64,000 bases of DNA from Rhizobium sp. Root708 (GTDB lineage Bacteria; Pseudomonadota; Alphaproteobacteria; Rhizobiales; Rhizobiaceae): positions 352,178 to 416,177 of the forward strand of contig NZ_LMHV01000034.1 of the NCBI RefSeq assembly GCF_001429725.1, written 5' to 3'. Below, piece after piece: positions 26,099 to 35,149 of this stretch. The first letter of the stretch is position 1, and every line of letters starts with the position of its first letter. A model generated the notes under the pieces. The model did not search any database. It saw nothing but the letters and a program-made list of their open reading frames with translations, and had not been told where the DNA came from. Both the position numbers and the translations under genes were made by a program.

Positions 26099-26210
26099 GA
26101 AAATTCCTCCCTTTTTTGCAATCTGACGCGGCGGAGCATAGCCGACACGCCGTAAAAGGTAATCGCCAATCTATTTCAACCGAGGCGGGTTTAAAGAAAA
26201 AAACGTCCCA

Positions 26211-26639
26211 TCAGACGATCAGGCGCGGATACTCGATTGCGGGGCAGCGATTCATGACGACCTTCAATCCGCCGGCCTCGGCAGCCTGCGCGGCAGCGTC
26301 ATCACGAACGCCAAGCTGCAACCAGATGACCTTGGGGCGGGGCTCCATCCGCAGCGTCTCCTCCACGACCTCCGGCAGGTATTCCGACGCCCTGAAGACA
26401 TCGACCATATCGACCGCGGTGGGGATATCGACAAGCCGGGCGTAGACCAACTGCCCATGGATCAGCTTGCCGGCCTGGCCGGGATTGACGGGGATGACCT
26501 GGTAGCCCCGCGCCAGCAGGAACGCCATGACACCGTTGCTGGGACGGGCCGGGTTCGGCGAGGCGCCCGTCAGCGCGATCGTCGTCACCGAGCGCAGGAT
26601 ATCAATGATATAGTCGTCATCATATTGGTCGTGATTCAT
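26211..26639 (-). CDS. CoA-binding protein (YccU-like)
   Basis: 142-residue Rossmann-fold protein of the CoA_binding_2 family. TIALTGASPNPARPSNGVMAFLLARGYQVIPVNPG is the nucleotide-binding unit, and PPKVIWLQLGVRDD-like text follows. ATG 26639 is chosen because AAAGGGGC lies just upstream; the frame is open to 26729. Biochemical role not established for the family. It is divergent from the small secreted protein gene. Confidence 0.88.
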   Translation of the reverse strand: MNHDQYDDDYIIDILRSVTTIALTGASPNPARPSNGVMAFLLARGYQVIPVNPGQAGKLIHGQLVYARLVDIPTAVDMVDVFRASEYLPEVVEETLRMEPRPKVIWLQLGVRDDAAAQAAEAGGLKVVMNRCPAIEYPRLIV

Positions 26640-26740
26640 ATGTGCCCCTTTGCCGCCAAGCCATGATTTCCGCGCCGATTTTTGAAACCGGCGCCTCGCT
26701 TTTATCGTATATAGGTAGTGCCAAGCCACAGGAGGATCTC

Positions 26741-27070
26741 ATGAAAAAGACGGCCCTTTTGCTTTCCTTTGCATTGATAGCGTCGCCCGCCATGGCAATC
26801 TCCCGATACAACTCGCAGAGCATGACCTGCCAGAGCGCTCGCGCGGCCATCCATAACGAGGGTGCGGTGATTTTCCGCTACCCGTCCAAGCGTGTTCCCG
26901 GCATGGCGCTCTACGACCGCTACGTCCGCAACAGCCGCTTCTGCGACGGCAACAAATATGCGGAATGGACGCGCATTCCGACGAAAGACAACCCGAGCTG
27001 CCGGGTTCTGAATTGTCAAAATATCGACAACCTGGACGGGATGATTCTTGTTCCGGATAATTCTCTCTAA
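26741..27070 (+). CDS. Small secreted protein with four cysteines
   Basis: 109 residues. MKKTALLLSFALIASPAMA is a clear Sec signal peptide, leaving a mature protein of about 90 residues with four cysteines (in MTCQS, RFCDG, PSCRV and LNCQN), consistent with two disulfides in the periplasm. I do not recognise a domain. AGGAGGA lies 6 bp before ATG 26741, one of the strongest ribosome-binding sites in the window, so it is very likely a real gene. Confidence 0.8.
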   Translation: MKKTALLLSFALIASPAMAISRYNSQSMTCQSARAAIHNEGAVIFRYPSKRVPGMALYDRYVRNSRFCDGNKYAEWTRIPTKDNPSCRVLNCQNIDNLDGMILVPDNSL

Positions 27071-27472
27071 GGCGATCGCAAGGCATCTACGCCACTCTCG
27101 TTCCGCTTGCTGAAACACAACTTCTCCGGCGTGTCGAAACGGGCGAATTGTGACAACGTGTGTCATACACGCATCACGCCTAAAAATTGCGAGAGGCAAC
27201 GGGATCATCGTTCTATGTATACCCTGTATATGGACACCATATGTTCCCGCATATGTTAGAAACACCTCATAGTTGAATGAGGCGAATCGATTGAACGCAG
27301 TTGGGGTACGTACATCGTGGCAGCGCCGCTACTAGACAATCTATGATTGCGCGCTCTTTCGCCGCTGGTCGGGGTCGGGACGGTATCACGCAAAGCCATG
27401 TTGGCATTTTCATTTTGACGGCGTAACAAAGGCTCCGGATCCCTCCGTCAATACACCGCTCGGTAGTCTTTC
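27071..27472. other. Intergenic region with no recognised feature
   Basis: 402 bp between the small secreted protein gene and the DMT transporter gene. It is AT-richer than its surroundings around 27180-27290, with repeated CATATG words (27239-27256), but I see no ORF, tRNA-like fold or strong terminator. Confidence 0.4.
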
Positions 27473-28309
27473 TTGTCGCTCACAGTCATCCTGCTGGTTC
27501 TTCTAGGCGCGCTGCTGCACGCAATATGGAACGCTCTCATCAAAGCGGGCACGGACAAGTCGCTTGATGCCAGCCTCATCTCGGCGGGCGGTGCGGTTAC
27601 GGCCCTGCCCTTCCTGTTTTTCCTGCCGCTGCCCGAGGCCTCTGCCTGGCCTTACATCGGCGCCTCGGCGATCCTTCAGTTCATCTATTTTCAGCTGGTC
27701 GCCGGCGCCTATCGGGCAGGCGACATCGGCCTGGTCTATCCGATCATGAGGGGCTGCGCGCCGCTGCTGGTCGCCGCGACAAGCGGCTTCATCCTGAACG
27801 AGAGCCTGTCGCCCGGCGCGATGCTCGGCACCGCCACGATCTGCGCGGGCATCCTCACGCTGGCGCTCGAGGCAAGACGTGGCAGCGGGCACGCGATCCG
27901 TCTGGCGCTCGCCAACGCCTGTGTCATCGCGACCTATACTTATGTCGATGGTATCGGGGCGCGGATATCCGGCAACGCGATATCCTATACGCTGTGGATG
28001 TCGCTGCTGCCTCCTATCCTGCTTCTGACCTGGGCCGTCTCGAAGCGCGGCGCGGTGGCTGTTGCCGTGCACGTCCGCTACAATTGGTGGCGCGGTCTGA
28101 TCGGCGGTAGCGGATCGATTGCCTCCTACGGCCTCGCGCTCTGGGCCATGACGAAAGCACCAGTCGCAACGGTCGCTGCCCTTCGCGAAACGTCCATCCT
28201 GTTTGCGCTGCTGATTTCCGTCATCGTGCTGAAGGAAAAGGCCAGCCCATGGCGTTACCTCGCCGGTGCAATCATCGCGCTTGGCGGCCTCATCCTGAAG
28301 CTCGCCTGA
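27473..28309 (+). CDS. EamA/DMT family transporter
   Basis: 278-residue inner-membrane protein with about ten helices in two EamA halves (VYPIMRGCAPLLVA in the first, ETSILFALLISVIVLKEKASPW in the second). Substrate unknown. The reading frame opens with TTG 27473, and no in-frame ATG precedes the first helix, so TTG or a nearby codon must be used. Its stop is one base from the stop of the convergent crotonase gene, leaving no room for a terminator between them. Confidence 0.85.
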   Translation: MSLTVILLVLLGALLHAIWNALIKAGTDKSLDASLISAGGAVTALPFLFFLPLPEASAWPYIGASAILQFIYFQLVAGAYRAGDIGLVYPIMRGCAPLLVAATSGFILNESLSPGAMLGTATICAGILTLALEARRGSGHAIRLALANACVIATYTYVDGIGARISGNAISYTLWMSLLPPILLLTWAVSKRGAVAVAVHVRYNWWRGLIGGSGSIASYGLALWAMTKAPVATVAALRETSILFALLISVIVLKEKASPWRYLAGAIIALGGLILKLA

Positions 28310-28310
28310 G

Positions 28311-29144
28311 CTATTCGCCCGTCCATTGCGGCGTGCGCTTGGACAGGAATGCCCCGATCCCCTCTTCGGCATCGGCCGTCAGCATATTGTCGACCATCAC
28401 CTGCGCCGCATAGCTGTAGGCTTCCTCGACCGGCATTTCGAGCTGGCGATAAAACGCTTCCTTGCCGAGCTTCAGCGTCAGAGGCGATTTGCTTGCGATC
28501 ACGGATGCGTATTTGGTGACGACCTGTGTTAGGTACTGTTTCGGCACGATGCGGTTGACGAGCCCGAAATCCTTCGCGGTCGAGGCATCGATCGTCTCGC
28601 CGGTCAGCAGCATTTCCATTGCCTGCTTGCGATGCGCCGCCCGCGAGACAGCCACCATCGGCGTCGAGCAGAACAGGCCGATATTGACGCCCGGCGTGCA
28701 GAAGGTTGCCGTATCGGTACAGATCGCAAGATCACAGGAGGCGACAAGCTGGCAGCCGGCGGCGGTGGCAAGACCGTCGATCTCGGCAATGACGGGCTTC
28801 GGCAGGCGGGTGATCTCGAGCATGAGGTCGGCAGCCAGCGCGAAGGTTTCCTCGAAGAACGCTTCGCCGCCGTCCTCGTCGGCGCGATGCGCGGTCAGTT
28901 CCTTGAGGTCGTGGCCAGCGGAAAAGACATTGCCGGTCGATGCAATGATGATGGCGCGGACGGCGGCGTCATCGGCAGCGCTCTGCAGCTCGCCTATCAG
29001 CGTTTCCATGACCGCAATCGAGAGGGCGTTGGCAGGCGGATTGCTGATCGTCAGCCGCAGGACGCCATCGACCAATTGCGGGATGACAAGCGCGCCCTCG
29101 CCCGCCTTGCTCGGGTCTTTCCGAAAGGATACGACTTCGGCCAT
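28311..29144 (-). CDS. ECHDC3-like crotonase-fold protein
   Basis: 277 residues with the crotonase fold: oxyanion-hole segment FSAGHDLKEL and GLATAAGCQLVASCDLAI. The two glutamates that hydrate enoyl-CoA in true hydratases are replaced: Gln132 (GCQL) and Gly152 (CTPGVNIG). TPGVNIGLFCSTPM is characteristic of the ECHDC3 group, so the label enoyl-CoA hydratase would be misleading. It probably binds an acyl-CoA, but the reaction is unknown. Divergent from a PaaI-type thioesterase gene, which may act on the same kind of substrate. Confidence 0.85.
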   Translation of the reverse strand: MAEVVSFRKDPSKAGEGALVIPQLVDGVLRLTISNPPANALSIAVMETLIGELQSAADDAAVRAIIIASTGNVFSAGHDLKELTAHRADEDGGEAFFEETFALAADLMLEITRLPKPVIAEIDGLATAAGCQLVASCDLAICTDTATFCTPGVNIGLFCSTPMVAVSRAAHRKQAMEMLLTGETIDASTAKDFGLVNRIVPKQYLTQVVTKYASVIASKSPLTLKLGKEAFYRQLEMPVEEAYSYAAQVMVDNMLTADAEEGIGAFLSKRTPQWTGE

Positions 29145-29217
29145 GGTCTAACTCCCTGCATTGCCTTTTCGTGCTAATTGTTCTGCCACAGGCGACAAGC
29201 AATTTCGAGGCAAACTC

Positions 29218-29649
29218 ATGCAGCCGGTCATGACGATCGACGAGCTCCACCGTTTTCTGGATACGGATTTCCCTCAAATCCACACGGGCGGGCGGGTATT
29301 TAGCGTTAGCACGATTCAACCCGGCAGCGTCTCGATGCGGTTCGATCCAAACGAGCGGCACCTGCGTCCCGGCGGCACCGTATCGGGGCCTGCCCTTTTC
29401 ACCCTGGCTGACGTAACGGCCTATGCGGCGGTGCTCGCGCATATCGGGCCCGTTGCACTCGCGGTTACCACCAGTCTCAACATCAATTTCCTGCGGCTGC
29501 CGAAGCTTCGGCCAACGACCTGCACCTGCAAAATCCTCAAGCTCGGCAAGCGGCTGGCGGTCATCGAGGCATCGATTTTCCAGGAGAATGGGGAGGAGCT
29601 GATCGCCCATGCAACCGCGACTTACTCCATTCCACCGCGCGAAATGTGA
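29218..29649 (+). CDS. PaaI family hotdog-fold thioesterase
   Basis: 143-residue hotdog protein. The helix HLRPGGTVSGPALFTLADVTAYAAV has the conserved G-x-x-x-x-x-x-x-D arrangement of PaaI-type acyl-CoA thioesterases, followed by TTSLNINFLRLPK. ATG 29218 (MQPVMTID) is used, with CGAGG 8 bp upstream. It is expected to hydrolyse a short or aromatic acyl-CoA. It lies divergent from the ECHDC3-like gene. Confidence 0.85.
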   Translation: MQPVMTIDELHRFLDTDFPQIHTGGRVFSVSTIQPGSVSMRFDPNERHLRPGGTVSGPALFTLADVTAYAAVLAHIGPVALAVTTSLNINFLRLPKLRPTTCTCKILKLGKRLAVIEASIFQENGEELIAHATATYSIPPREM

Positions 29650-29721
29650 GGTATCAAAATACCACACCGCTAAGCAATTGATTTTTCTTCTATATTTTTA
29701 CGATGCGGTAATCTCATATTA

Positions 29722-29750
29722 TTGACCGGGTATATGTTTGCCTTTATACA
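29722..29750 (+). promoter_or_regulatory. Promoter of rplM-rpsI
   Basis: TTGACC (29722-29727), exactly 17 bp, then TATACA (29745-29750): the best vegetative promoter match in the window. Expected start near 29757. Confidence 0.8.
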
Positions 29751-29763
29751 CACCCCCAGAAAT

Positions 29764-29790
29764 GCAGCCTTCCGGGGCTGCTTTCTTTTT
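29764..29790 (+). terminator. Terminator-like hairpin in the rplM leader
   Basis: GCAGCC-TTCCGG-GGCTGC (29764-29781) followed by TTTCTTTTT (29782-29790). It lies downstream of the predicted promoter and about 85 bp before rplM, so it would act as an attenuator, or as the terminator of the upstream thioesterase gene if the real promoter lies further down. Confidence 0.75.
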
Positions 29791-29874
29791 GGTGCGTCTC
29801 CGGACGTCCAAACCAAGCAACAAGAAACGCCCTTTCACCTTCGGGTACAAGGGATCCAAAAGAGAGTAACTACT

Positions 29875-30339
29875 ATGGCAACTTTCTCCCAGAAGCCTGC
29901 AGAGGTGGAGAAGAAGTGGGTCATCATCGACGCCGAAGGGCTTGTCGTTGGTCGTCTCGCTTCCGTCATCGCTATGCGTCTGCGCGGCAAGCACAAAGCA
30001 ACCTTCACGCCCCACGTTGACGACGGCGACAACGTCATCGTCATCAATGCCGACAAGGTCGTATTCACCGGCAAGAAGTATTCCGACAAGGTTTACTACT
30101 GGCACACCGGTTTTGCCGGCGGCATCAAGGAGCGTACTGCTCGCCAGATCATCGAAGGCCGCTTCCCGGAGCGCGTTCTCGAGAAGGCTGTTGAGCGCAT
30201 GGTTCCGCGTGGCCCGCTCGGTCGTCGCCAGATGAAGAACCTCCGCGTTTACGCTGGTTCCAACCATCCTCATGAAGCACAGCAGCCTGTCGCTCTCGAC
30301 GTGGCCTCGCTGAACAAGAAGAACGTAAGGAGCGCCTAA
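29875..30339 (+). CDS. rplM: 50S ribosomal protein L13
   Basis: 154 residues, an early-assembly protein of the large subunit. KKWVIIDAEGLVVGRLAS, the YWHTGFAGG segment and MVPRGPLGRRQMKNLRVYAG are family hallmarks. ATG 29875 follows AGAGAG; upstream in-frame codons fall inside the leader. It is co-transcribed with rpsI, two bases downstream. Confidence 0.98.
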   Translation: MATFSQKPAEVEKKWVIIDAEGLVVGRLASVIAMRLRGKHKATFTPHVDDGDNVIVINADKVVFTGKKYSDKVYYWHTGFAGGIKERTARQIIEGRFPERVLEKAVERMVPRGPLGRRQMKNLRVYAGSNHPHEAQQPVALDVASLNKKNVRSA

Positions 30340-30341
30340 GA

Positions 30342-30809
30342 ATGGCTGACCTCTCCTCCCTGAAGGATCTCGGCACGGCTACCGAAGCTTCGGCTCCGGT
30401 TCACGTCCGTAAGGTCGACTCGCTTGGCCGTTCCTACGCGACCGGCAAGCGCAAGAACGCTGTTGCTCGTGTATGGGTCAAGCCGGGCTCCGGCAAGATC
30501 GTCATCAACGGCAAGGAATTCACGGAATACTTCGCACGTCCGGTTCTGCAGATGATTCTGCGTCAGCCGATCGTTGCTGCTGCCCGTGACGGCCAGTTCG
30601 ACATCATCGCAACGGTTGCAGGCGGCGGTCTTTCCGGCCAGGCCGGTGCCGTTCGCCACGGTGTTTCCAAGGCACTCACCTACTTCGAACCGGGCCTGCG
30701 CTCGGTCCTGAAGAAGGGTGGCTTCCTGACCCGCGACAGCCGCGTTGTTGAACGTAAGAAGTACGGTAAGGCCAAGGCTCGCCGTTCGTTCCAGTTCTCC
30801 AAGCGCTAA
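30342..30809 (+). CDS. rpsI: 30S ribosomal protein S9
   Basis: 155 residues. RSYATGKRKNAVARVWVKPGSG and the C-terminal KKYGKAKARRSFQFSKR tail, which reaches the P-site tRNA, are typical. AAGGAG lies at the end of rplM just before ATG 30342. Second gene of the rplM-rpsI operon. Confidence 0.98.
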   Translation: MADLSSLKDLGTATEASAPVHVRKVDSLGRSYATGKRKNAVARVWVKPGSGKIVINGKEFTEYFARPVLQMILRQPIVAAARDGQFDIIATVAGGGLSGQAGAVRHGVSKALTYFEPGLRSVLKKGGFLTRDSRVVERKKYGKAKARRSFQFSKR

Positions 30810-30833
30810 TCGCTTCGAACTACCGAAATACGA

Positions 30834-30859
30834 AGGCCGGGCTCTGCCCGGCCTTTTTT
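30834..30859 (+). terminator. Terminator of rplM-rpsI
   Basis: AAGGCCGGGC-TCT-GCCCGGCCTT followed by TTTT. The T tract runs into the stop codon of the convergent VOC gene. Confidence 0.95.
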
Positions 30860-31235
30860 ATTCAGGCTTGCGGAAGAAGGCTTCGAGCCTGTAGCCGTCG
30901 GGATCGATCACGAAGGCCGCGTAGTAGAATTGGCTGTATTCGGGGCGGATGCCCGGGGGACCATTGTCTTCGCCGCCATTGGCAAGGCCGGCGGCATAGA
31001 AGGAATTGACCGCTTCCTCGCTTGTCGCCGTAAAGCAGAAATGCAACCCCGATTCCCGGTCCGCCGGCACCGGGTGTTCGGCCTCCATCACCCAGAAGCC
31101 CGGTTTCTCGGCACCGTATCCGACAGTGTTGCCAAAACTGGACAGCCGCTCGTAACCGAGCGGCCCGAGCGCCGCATCGTAGAACGCTCCCGACGTTTCA
31201 ATATTCTTTACGCCGATCGATATGTGATCGAACAT
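30858..31235 (-). CDS. VOC (glyoxalase/bleomycin resistance fold) protein
   Basis: 125 residues, one vicinal-oxygen-chelate module: MFDHISIGVKNIETSGAFYDAALGPLG at the start, GLHFCFTA in the middle and AAFVIDPDGYRLEAF at the end, carrying the usual His and Glu metal ligands. Substrate unknown. It is convergent with rpsI. Confidence 0.88.
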   Translation of the reverse strand: MFDHISIGVKNIETSGAFYDAALGPLGYERLSSFGNTVGYGAEKPGFWVMEAEHPVPADRESGLHFCFTATSEEAVNSFYAAGLANGGEDNGPPGIRPEYSQFYYAAFVIDPDGYRLEAFFRKPE

Positions 31236-31329
31236 GGGTATCAGCTCCTTCGCTCATCGCTGGCTGCAGGTTCTCCGACAGAGCGAGCGAAGTCAACGAG
31301 GTGCTTCGATCGTGAAACGCCACCGGCAG

Positions 31330-33000
31330 CTAGGCTGCTTTGAAGGCGCGCAGAAGTTTCGCGAGGGCATCGTCGCTCTGATAGGGGAATACGAGCCGCA
31401 AAAATTCAGGGCCGAGGGCCGGCTGGAGGCGACGTGCTTCGGCCTCGCAGCGCGCACGCCGTACGTCGTCTCCACGCAAGGCGTGCGCGGCAGCAAGCAA
31501 GATGAGAGTTCGCCATGACTTCACCGGCACATTCTCGAAATCCTCACCCGCACGGCCTTGTTGAAGCCGGATGATGCCCCTGATCGCCCAGAACCATACC
31601 GGCGGGTGCGTCGATCTTCGAAAGCATTCCTCGATTTCGGCGTCGGCAGTCTCGAGATCACCGACGTAGTGGAACAGTTCGGCGAAATCGGCGCGGATCT
31701 CGACATCGCTTGGCGCGAGGTCGCGCGCTTTGCGATAATGGGACTTCGCGCGCCCATAGTTTCGCATCATCAATTGGACCAGCGCAGCAGCGTAGTGGGC
31801 AAAGGCATCGTTGTTGTCGAGGCGCAATGCGATGCGCGAGATCTCCTCGGCGCGTTGCAGACGTTCGGGCGCGCCTTCCATGCTGAAGCTGTGCGTCAAC
31901 GCGATCGCGTGCATCGTATGGGCTTCTATAAGCTCGGGGTCGAGTTGCGTCGCTCTGGCGAAAAAGCCTTCCGCTTCCAAAAGCAGATGTTTGGCATCGA
32001 GCATCCTGCCGTAGAGAAAATTCTCGTAGGCAGACCAGGATGCCTCGGGTTTTCTGGCGACGGACTTGGATGACACCTGGAGTACCCTGTCGACCACGAG
32101 CGACACAATCTCCGCCGCGATGGATTCGATGGCATCTATCTGGCAATCCGCCGGAAGATCGAAAGCCCGAGACCACAGGATCGATGTGGCCGTCGTGGCC
32201 CCGAACCTAACGTTCAGCCGGAATGGCCCGGCTTCATGAACGCCGATGCTGACAGTGTAATCGTGGGCGCGCATGCCGACGCCCGCCACCGAGGTCGGAG
32301 CAACCTCGATCCAGCGTCGCTCCGAGAGGAACTGTTCGATGCTTGATGTTACCGACTCCGCGATATCCTGCTCGCCGGAAAGTGCCGCGGTGAATGCAAC
32401 TCTCACCAGGACTTTCTCTGCACTCGGCGACGACAGCGTTTCGTCAACTGGCGAACGTGCCGCATTAACGGCGCCAGTCCGGCGCGGTTGCCAATGCCAG
32501 ACGCGGACTGGCCGCTCGATGTTCTTCAGGCGCTTCTCGCCACCCTCCACGAAGTCGGCACCAAGTCGCGTCGCGATGCGATGATAGACCCCATCGGTCA
32601 CGCATATGCCGCCCGGCGAAGCGTTTGCCTCGATACGAGAGGCGATGTTGACCCCATCCCCGAACATGTCGGAACCGTCCACCAGAACGTCGGCAAGGTT
32701 GATGCCTATCCTGATCGCCGCCCGCGTCCCCTCACCCGTTCCGTTCGTCAACTCTGCCTGGATCGCGATGGCGCACTCGACTGCTCCGGTCACCGAGTCG
32801 AACACCGACAAGGTTCCGTCGCCGATCAGCTTGAAGATCCTGCCGCCATTGCGCTCGATGTTCGGCTCCACAACATCGCTGTGTATCGCCTTGACCAGCG
32901 CCAGCGTCGTCTCCTCGTCGCTTTCCATAAGCCGGGAGTAGCCGACAACGTCCGTCGCCATGATCGCTGCCAGCCGTCGCTTGGGAGGCACGCTCGGCAT
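31330..33000 (-). CDS. Class III adenylate/guanylate cyclase with TPR-type C-terminus
   Basis: 556 residues. An N-terminal cyclase homology domain (AAIMATDVVGYSRLM with metal Asp17, FKLIGDGTLSVF with the second Asp, and DGVNIASRIEANA with the transition-state Asn/Arg) is followed by a linker and a helical C-terminal half with TPR-like repeats (about residues 350-530). No transmembrane segment. Rhizobial genomes hold many such soluble cyclases, most of unknown signal. ATG 33000 is chosen because GGAGGG lies just upstream; the frame opens at 33054. Confidence 0.85.
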   Translation of the reverse strand: MPSVPPKRRLAAIMATDVVGYSRLMESDEETTLALVKAIHSDVVEPNIERNGGRIFKLIGDGTLSVFDSVTGAVECAIAIQAELTNGTGEGTRAAIRIGINLADVLVDGSDMFGDGVNIASRIEANASPGGICVTDGVYHRIATRLGADFVEGGEKRLKNIERPVRVWHWQPRRTGAVNAARSPVDETLSSPSAEKVLVRVAFTAALSGEQDIAESVTSSIEQFLSERRWIEVAPTSVAGVGMRAHDYTVSIGVHEAGPFRLNVRFGATTATSILWSRAFDLPADCQIDAIESIAAEIVSLVVDRVLQVSSKSVARKPEASWSAYENFLYGRMLDAKHLLLEAEGFFARATQLDPELIEAHTMHAIALTHSFSMEGAPERLQRAEEISRIALRLDNNDAFAHYAAALVQLMMRNYGRAKSHYRKARDLAPSDVEIRADFAELFHYVGDLETADAEIEECFRRSTHPPVWFWAIRGIIRLQQGRAGEDFENVPVKSWRTLILLAAAHALRGDDVRRARCEAEARRLQPALGPEFLRLVFPYQSDDALAKLLRAFKAA

Positions 33001-33177
33001 AAGCCCTCCGAGAACCGTTTCACTCAGCATCAACAACGACGGGTAGAGTAGCACAGAACCATCGGCAGGATCATTGTCTCCGCGATCCTGCGGGCGCCTT
33101 GCATTCTATCGTCCTGTCGCTTACCCCTTCTGCCAGCGGGCGCGTCCGCCTGTCTCGATCGAAGTCAGGATACCCTC

Positions 33178-34137
33178 GTGGCAAAGAAGACCATAGATCA
33201 CGCCTTCACGGCAACCAGCCTCACCTCATCTGCCAGCGACCCGACCTTTGCCGGCGCGCTGTCGTTCATGCGGCGCCGGTTCACCAAGGACCTGACGGGC
33301 GCGGACGCCGTCGTCTGGGGCATCCCATTCGATGCGGCGACCTCAAATCGCCCCGGCACGCGGTTTGGCCCTCAGGCGATACGCCGCGCCTCGGCGATTT
33401 TCGACAACGACCCGCAATATCCCTTCAACCGCGACCTCTTCGCCGAAATGGCCGTCATCGACTATGGCGACTGCCTGCTTGATTACGGCAATCACCACGA
33501 GACGCCCAAGGCGATCGAGCAGCAGGCCCGGACCATTATCGACAGCGGCGCCTTCATGCTGACGCTTGGCGGCGATCATTTCGTCACCTGGCCCATCCTC
33601 AAGGCGCATGCCGCCAAGCATGGACCGCTCGCGCTCGTCCAGTTCGACGCGCATCAGGACACCTGGTTCGACGACAACAAGCGGATCGACCACGGTTCCT
33701 TCGTGGCACGGGCAGCGCGAGACGGCATCATCGACCCTGACCGTTCGATCCAGATCGGTATCCGTACCCATGCGCCCGAGGATTTCGGCATTCACATGCT
33801 CCATGGTCATCAGCTCGAGGATATGAGCGCCGGCGATATCGCCTCGACGATCATCTCTCATACCCGAGGGGCGCCGTCCTATCTGACCTTCGACATCGAT
33901 TGCCTCGATCCTGCCTTCGCGCCCGGCACCGGTACGCCGGTATCGGGCGGCCCTTCCAGCGCCAAGATCCTCTCCGTGCTGCAGCGTCTGCACCAGCTGG
34001 ATATCCGGGGCGCCGACGTCGTCGAGGTGTCACCACCCTATGACCACGCCGATATCACCGCCATTGCGGGGGCGACTGTCGCGATGTATATGCTTGGCCT
34101 GCATGCCGAACGCCGCGCAAGCGCGTCACACGGCTGA
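33178..34137 (+). CDS. speB: Agmatinase (ureohydrolase family)
   Basis: 319-residue binuclear-manganese enzyme that cleaves agmatine to putrescine and urea. Metal ligands are seen in LTLGGDHFVTWP, VQFDAHQDTW and LTFDIDCLDPAFAPGTGTP. The family also contains guanidinobutyrase and related enzymes, so substrate is likely but not certain. It starts with GTG 33178 after AGGAT. argC lies 63 bp downstream on the same strand. Confidence 0.85.
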   Translation: MAKKTIDHAFTATSLTSSASDPTFAGALSFMRRRFTKDLTGADAVVWGIPFDAATSNRPGTRFGPQAIRRASAIFDNDPQYPFNRDLFAEMAVIDYGDCLLDYGNHHETPKAIEQQARTIIDSGAFMLTLGGDHFVTWPILKAHAAKHGPLALVQFDAHQDTWFDDNKRIDHGSFVARAARDGIIDPDRSIQIGIRTHAPEDFGIHMLHGHQLEDMSAGDIASTIISHTRGAPSYLTFDIDCLDPAFAPGTGTPVSGGPSSAKILSVLQRLHQLDIRGADVVEVSPPYDHADITAIAGATVAMYMLGLHAERRASASHG

Positions 34138-34200
34138 CTTATCTCTCTTACAAAATGATTCCGGACTTCTTTCTAACCTATTGAAAGTGTGAGCAAGACA

Positions 34201-35133
34201 ATGGCACCGAAGATCTTCATCGATGGCGAACACGGCACGACGGGCTTGCAGATCCGCACGCGCATGGCCGGCCGTCGCGATGTCGAGCTTCTGTCGATCC
34301 CGGAAGCCGAACGTCGCAACGCAGCGATGCGCGAGGATATGCTGAACAGCGCCGACATCGCGATCCTCTGCCTGCCCGACGATGCTTCGAAGGAAGCTGT
34401 GCAGATGGTCTCTGGCAATAACAACGTGCGCGTCATCGACACCTCCACGGCCTTCCGCGTCAACCCGACCTGGGCTTACGGTTTCGCGGAGATGGACAAG
34501 GAGCAGGCGGAGAAGATCAACTCGGCGCGCTTCGTCGCCAATCCCGGCTGCTACCCCACCGGCGCGATCGGCCTCATTCGGCCGCTACGCGCTGCCGGAA
34601 TCCTGCCCGACGGCTATCCCGTCACGGTCAATGCGGTCTCCGGCTACACCGGCGGCGGCAAGCAGATGATCGCGCAGATCGAAGATCAGAGTCGCGACGA
34701 TGCGATTGCCTCACCGCACTTCCTCTACGGCCTGACGCTGAACCACAAGCACGTTCCCGAGATGAAGATCCACGGTCTGCTCGATCGCGCCCCGATCTTC
34801 TCGCCGTCCGTCGGCAAGTTCCCGCAGGGCATGATCGTTCAGGTACCACTGCATCTCGATGATCTGGCCGAAGGCACGACGCTCGAAAGCATCCATGCCG
34901 CCCTCGTCGCCCATTACGCAGGCCAGGACATCGTGACTGTCGTGCCGCTGGAGCAGAGCAGCAAGCTGCCACGTATCGATGCCGTCGAACTCGCCGGCAA
35001 GGACACGATGAAGCTCTTCGCGTTCGGCACCCCGGGCGCCTCGCAGATCAACCTCGTGGCCCTGCTCGACAATCTCGGCAAGGGAGCTTCCGGTGCAGCT
35101 GTCCAGAACATGGACCTGATGCTCGCCTCCTGA
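34201..35133 (+). CDS. argC: N-acetyl-gamma-glutamyl-phosphate reductase (type 2)
   Basis: 310-residue NADPH-dependent enzyme of arginine synthesis. It is of the short type 2 class: KIFIDGEHGTTGLQIRTRM carries the cofactor site and VANPGCYPTGAIG the catalytic Cys. ATG 34201 (MAPKIF) is preferred over GTG 34189 because homologues start here. In Rhizobiaceae argC commonly lies near rplM-rpsI, as here. Confidence 0.95.
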   Translation: MAPKIFIDGEHGTTGLQIRTRMAGRRDVELLSIPEAERRNAAMREDMLNSADIAILCLPDDASKEAVQMVSGNNNVRVIDTSTAFRVNPTWAYGFAEMDKEQAEKINSARFVANPGCYPTGAIGLIRPLRAAGILPDGYPVTVNAVSGYTGGGKQMIAQIEDQSRDDAIASPHFLYGLTLNHKHVPEMKIHGLLDRAPIFSPSVGKFPQGMIVQVPLHLDDLAEGTTLESIHAALVAHYAGQDIVTVVPLEQSSKLPRIDAVELAGKDTMKLFAFGTPGASQINLVALLDNLGKGASGAAVQNMDLMLAS

Positions 35134-35149
35134 TCCCGGAGCCCTCTCG

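Noticed and set aside
26099..26210. SAM-II riboswitch before metY
   Set aside because: Alphaproteobacterial methionine genes often have one, but the conserved SAM-II blocks are not seen; only a GGGAGG ribosome-binding site is evident.
28311..29144. Plain enoyl-CoA hydratase call
   Set aside because: Both catalytic glutamates are absent and the sequence fits the ECHDC3 group better, so the activity name was not used.
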